Assembly: GCA_016165875.1 (NCBI GenBank)
Contig: JABBOT010000005.1
Span: 20,027,203-20,091,202, forward strand
Direction: 5' to 3'
DNA length: 64,000 nt
Source: Acanthopleura granulata
Lineage: Eukaryota > Mollusca > Polyplacophora > Chitonida > Chitonidae
Shown here: one piece after another, positions 63,691 to 64,000 of the stretch
How positions within the stretch are numbered: the first letter of the stretch is position 1
Layout of the letters: each line of letters opens with the position of its first letter
The notes under the pieces: generated by a model
Seen by the model: the letters and a program-made list of their open reading frames with translations, nothing else
Databases searched by the model: none
Told to the model about the DNA's origin: nothing
Position numbers and translations under genes: made by a program

Positions 63691-64000
63691 ATGTAAAACA
63701 ACAGACTTATTTTGAAATGCATACGCCTCACAGCTTGTTATGGCCTCCTTTCCTTTCTTATTTTGTTTAAGTTCATGTAGCTGTCAGAAAAAAGACAAAG
63801 CATGTGGGGTTTATCAGAAGTATTTGAATCATCTAGCGACTGCTAGAGCTTTGGTGATGAATTCACCAAAGTAACAAAGTGAACTATTCGTGTATTTTTT
63901 TTTCTTTTCTTTTCTTCGCTGCACTGAGAAAACTGCATGCATAAACAAGGCGGCCGAAAGTTACAAACGCTTCTCCATGTGGTACTATAGTGACATTGTT
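63691..64000. other. Intron of the unidentified - strand gene
   Basis: T-rich and unremarkable apart from a TTTTCTTTTC tract at about 63895-63920. No further exon is seen before the window ends. Confidence 0.35.

Overview
This is eukaryotic nuclear DNA from an animal. It is AT-rich, with long introns, GT-AG splice sites, many microsatellites and minisatellites, and tRNA-derived SINEs. The repeat style (a SINE whose 3' part reads GTAAAACACCAATCAAATAAATA) and a Patsas-type DHHC enzyme suggest a lophotrochozoan invertebrate, probably a mollusc. The species cannot be named from the sequence. No bacterial, viral or CRISPR-like locus was seen.

Four recognisable protein genes lie in the first 43 kb. 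(1) The 3' end of a phosphorylase-kinase regulatory subunit alpha gene (PHKA, + strand, four exons, 2914-6016) ends in a CaaX box. (2) A complete ankyrin-repeat DHHC palmitoyltransferase of the Drosophila Patsas/HIP14 type (- strand, 25759 to 16378) has two alternative homologous versions of the exon that encodes the last two membrane helices. (3) A complete RBX1 gene (+ strand, 26729-32118, six exons) encodes the RING subunit of cullin-RING ubiquitin ligases. Its start codon lies about 970 bp from that of the palmitoyltransferase, so the two may share a bidirectional promoter. (4) A complete TMEM33 gene (- strand, 41626 to 35932, seven coding exons) has a probable 5' noncoding exon near 42.6-42.8 kb. 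The genes act in unrelated processes (glycogen breakdown, protein S-acylation, ubiquitination, ER membrane shape); nothing suggests an operon-like functional link.

From about 43 kb to 63.4 kb no conserved coding exon was recognised. This stretch holds SINEs, two MITE-like elements with terminal inverted repeats, a young 44-bp tandem array, a degenerate tandem array and microsatellites. At 63478-63690 (- strand) there is a probable terminal exon of an unidentified gene that continues beyond the window.

The most unusual structure is in PHKA. The end of one coding exon together with its 5' splice site has been amplified into a 33/45-bp minisatellite in the following intron. An inverted, largely collinear copy of that array lies in the preceding intron, and the exon's 3' splice site is itself present as a 32-bp tandem duplication. 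A transcript of this region could fold into a long hairpin with the exon in the loop. The second notable find is the alternative exon pair in the palmitoyltransferase gene: both copies have the same entry and exit phases, and including both shifts the frame unless a second acceptor is used.
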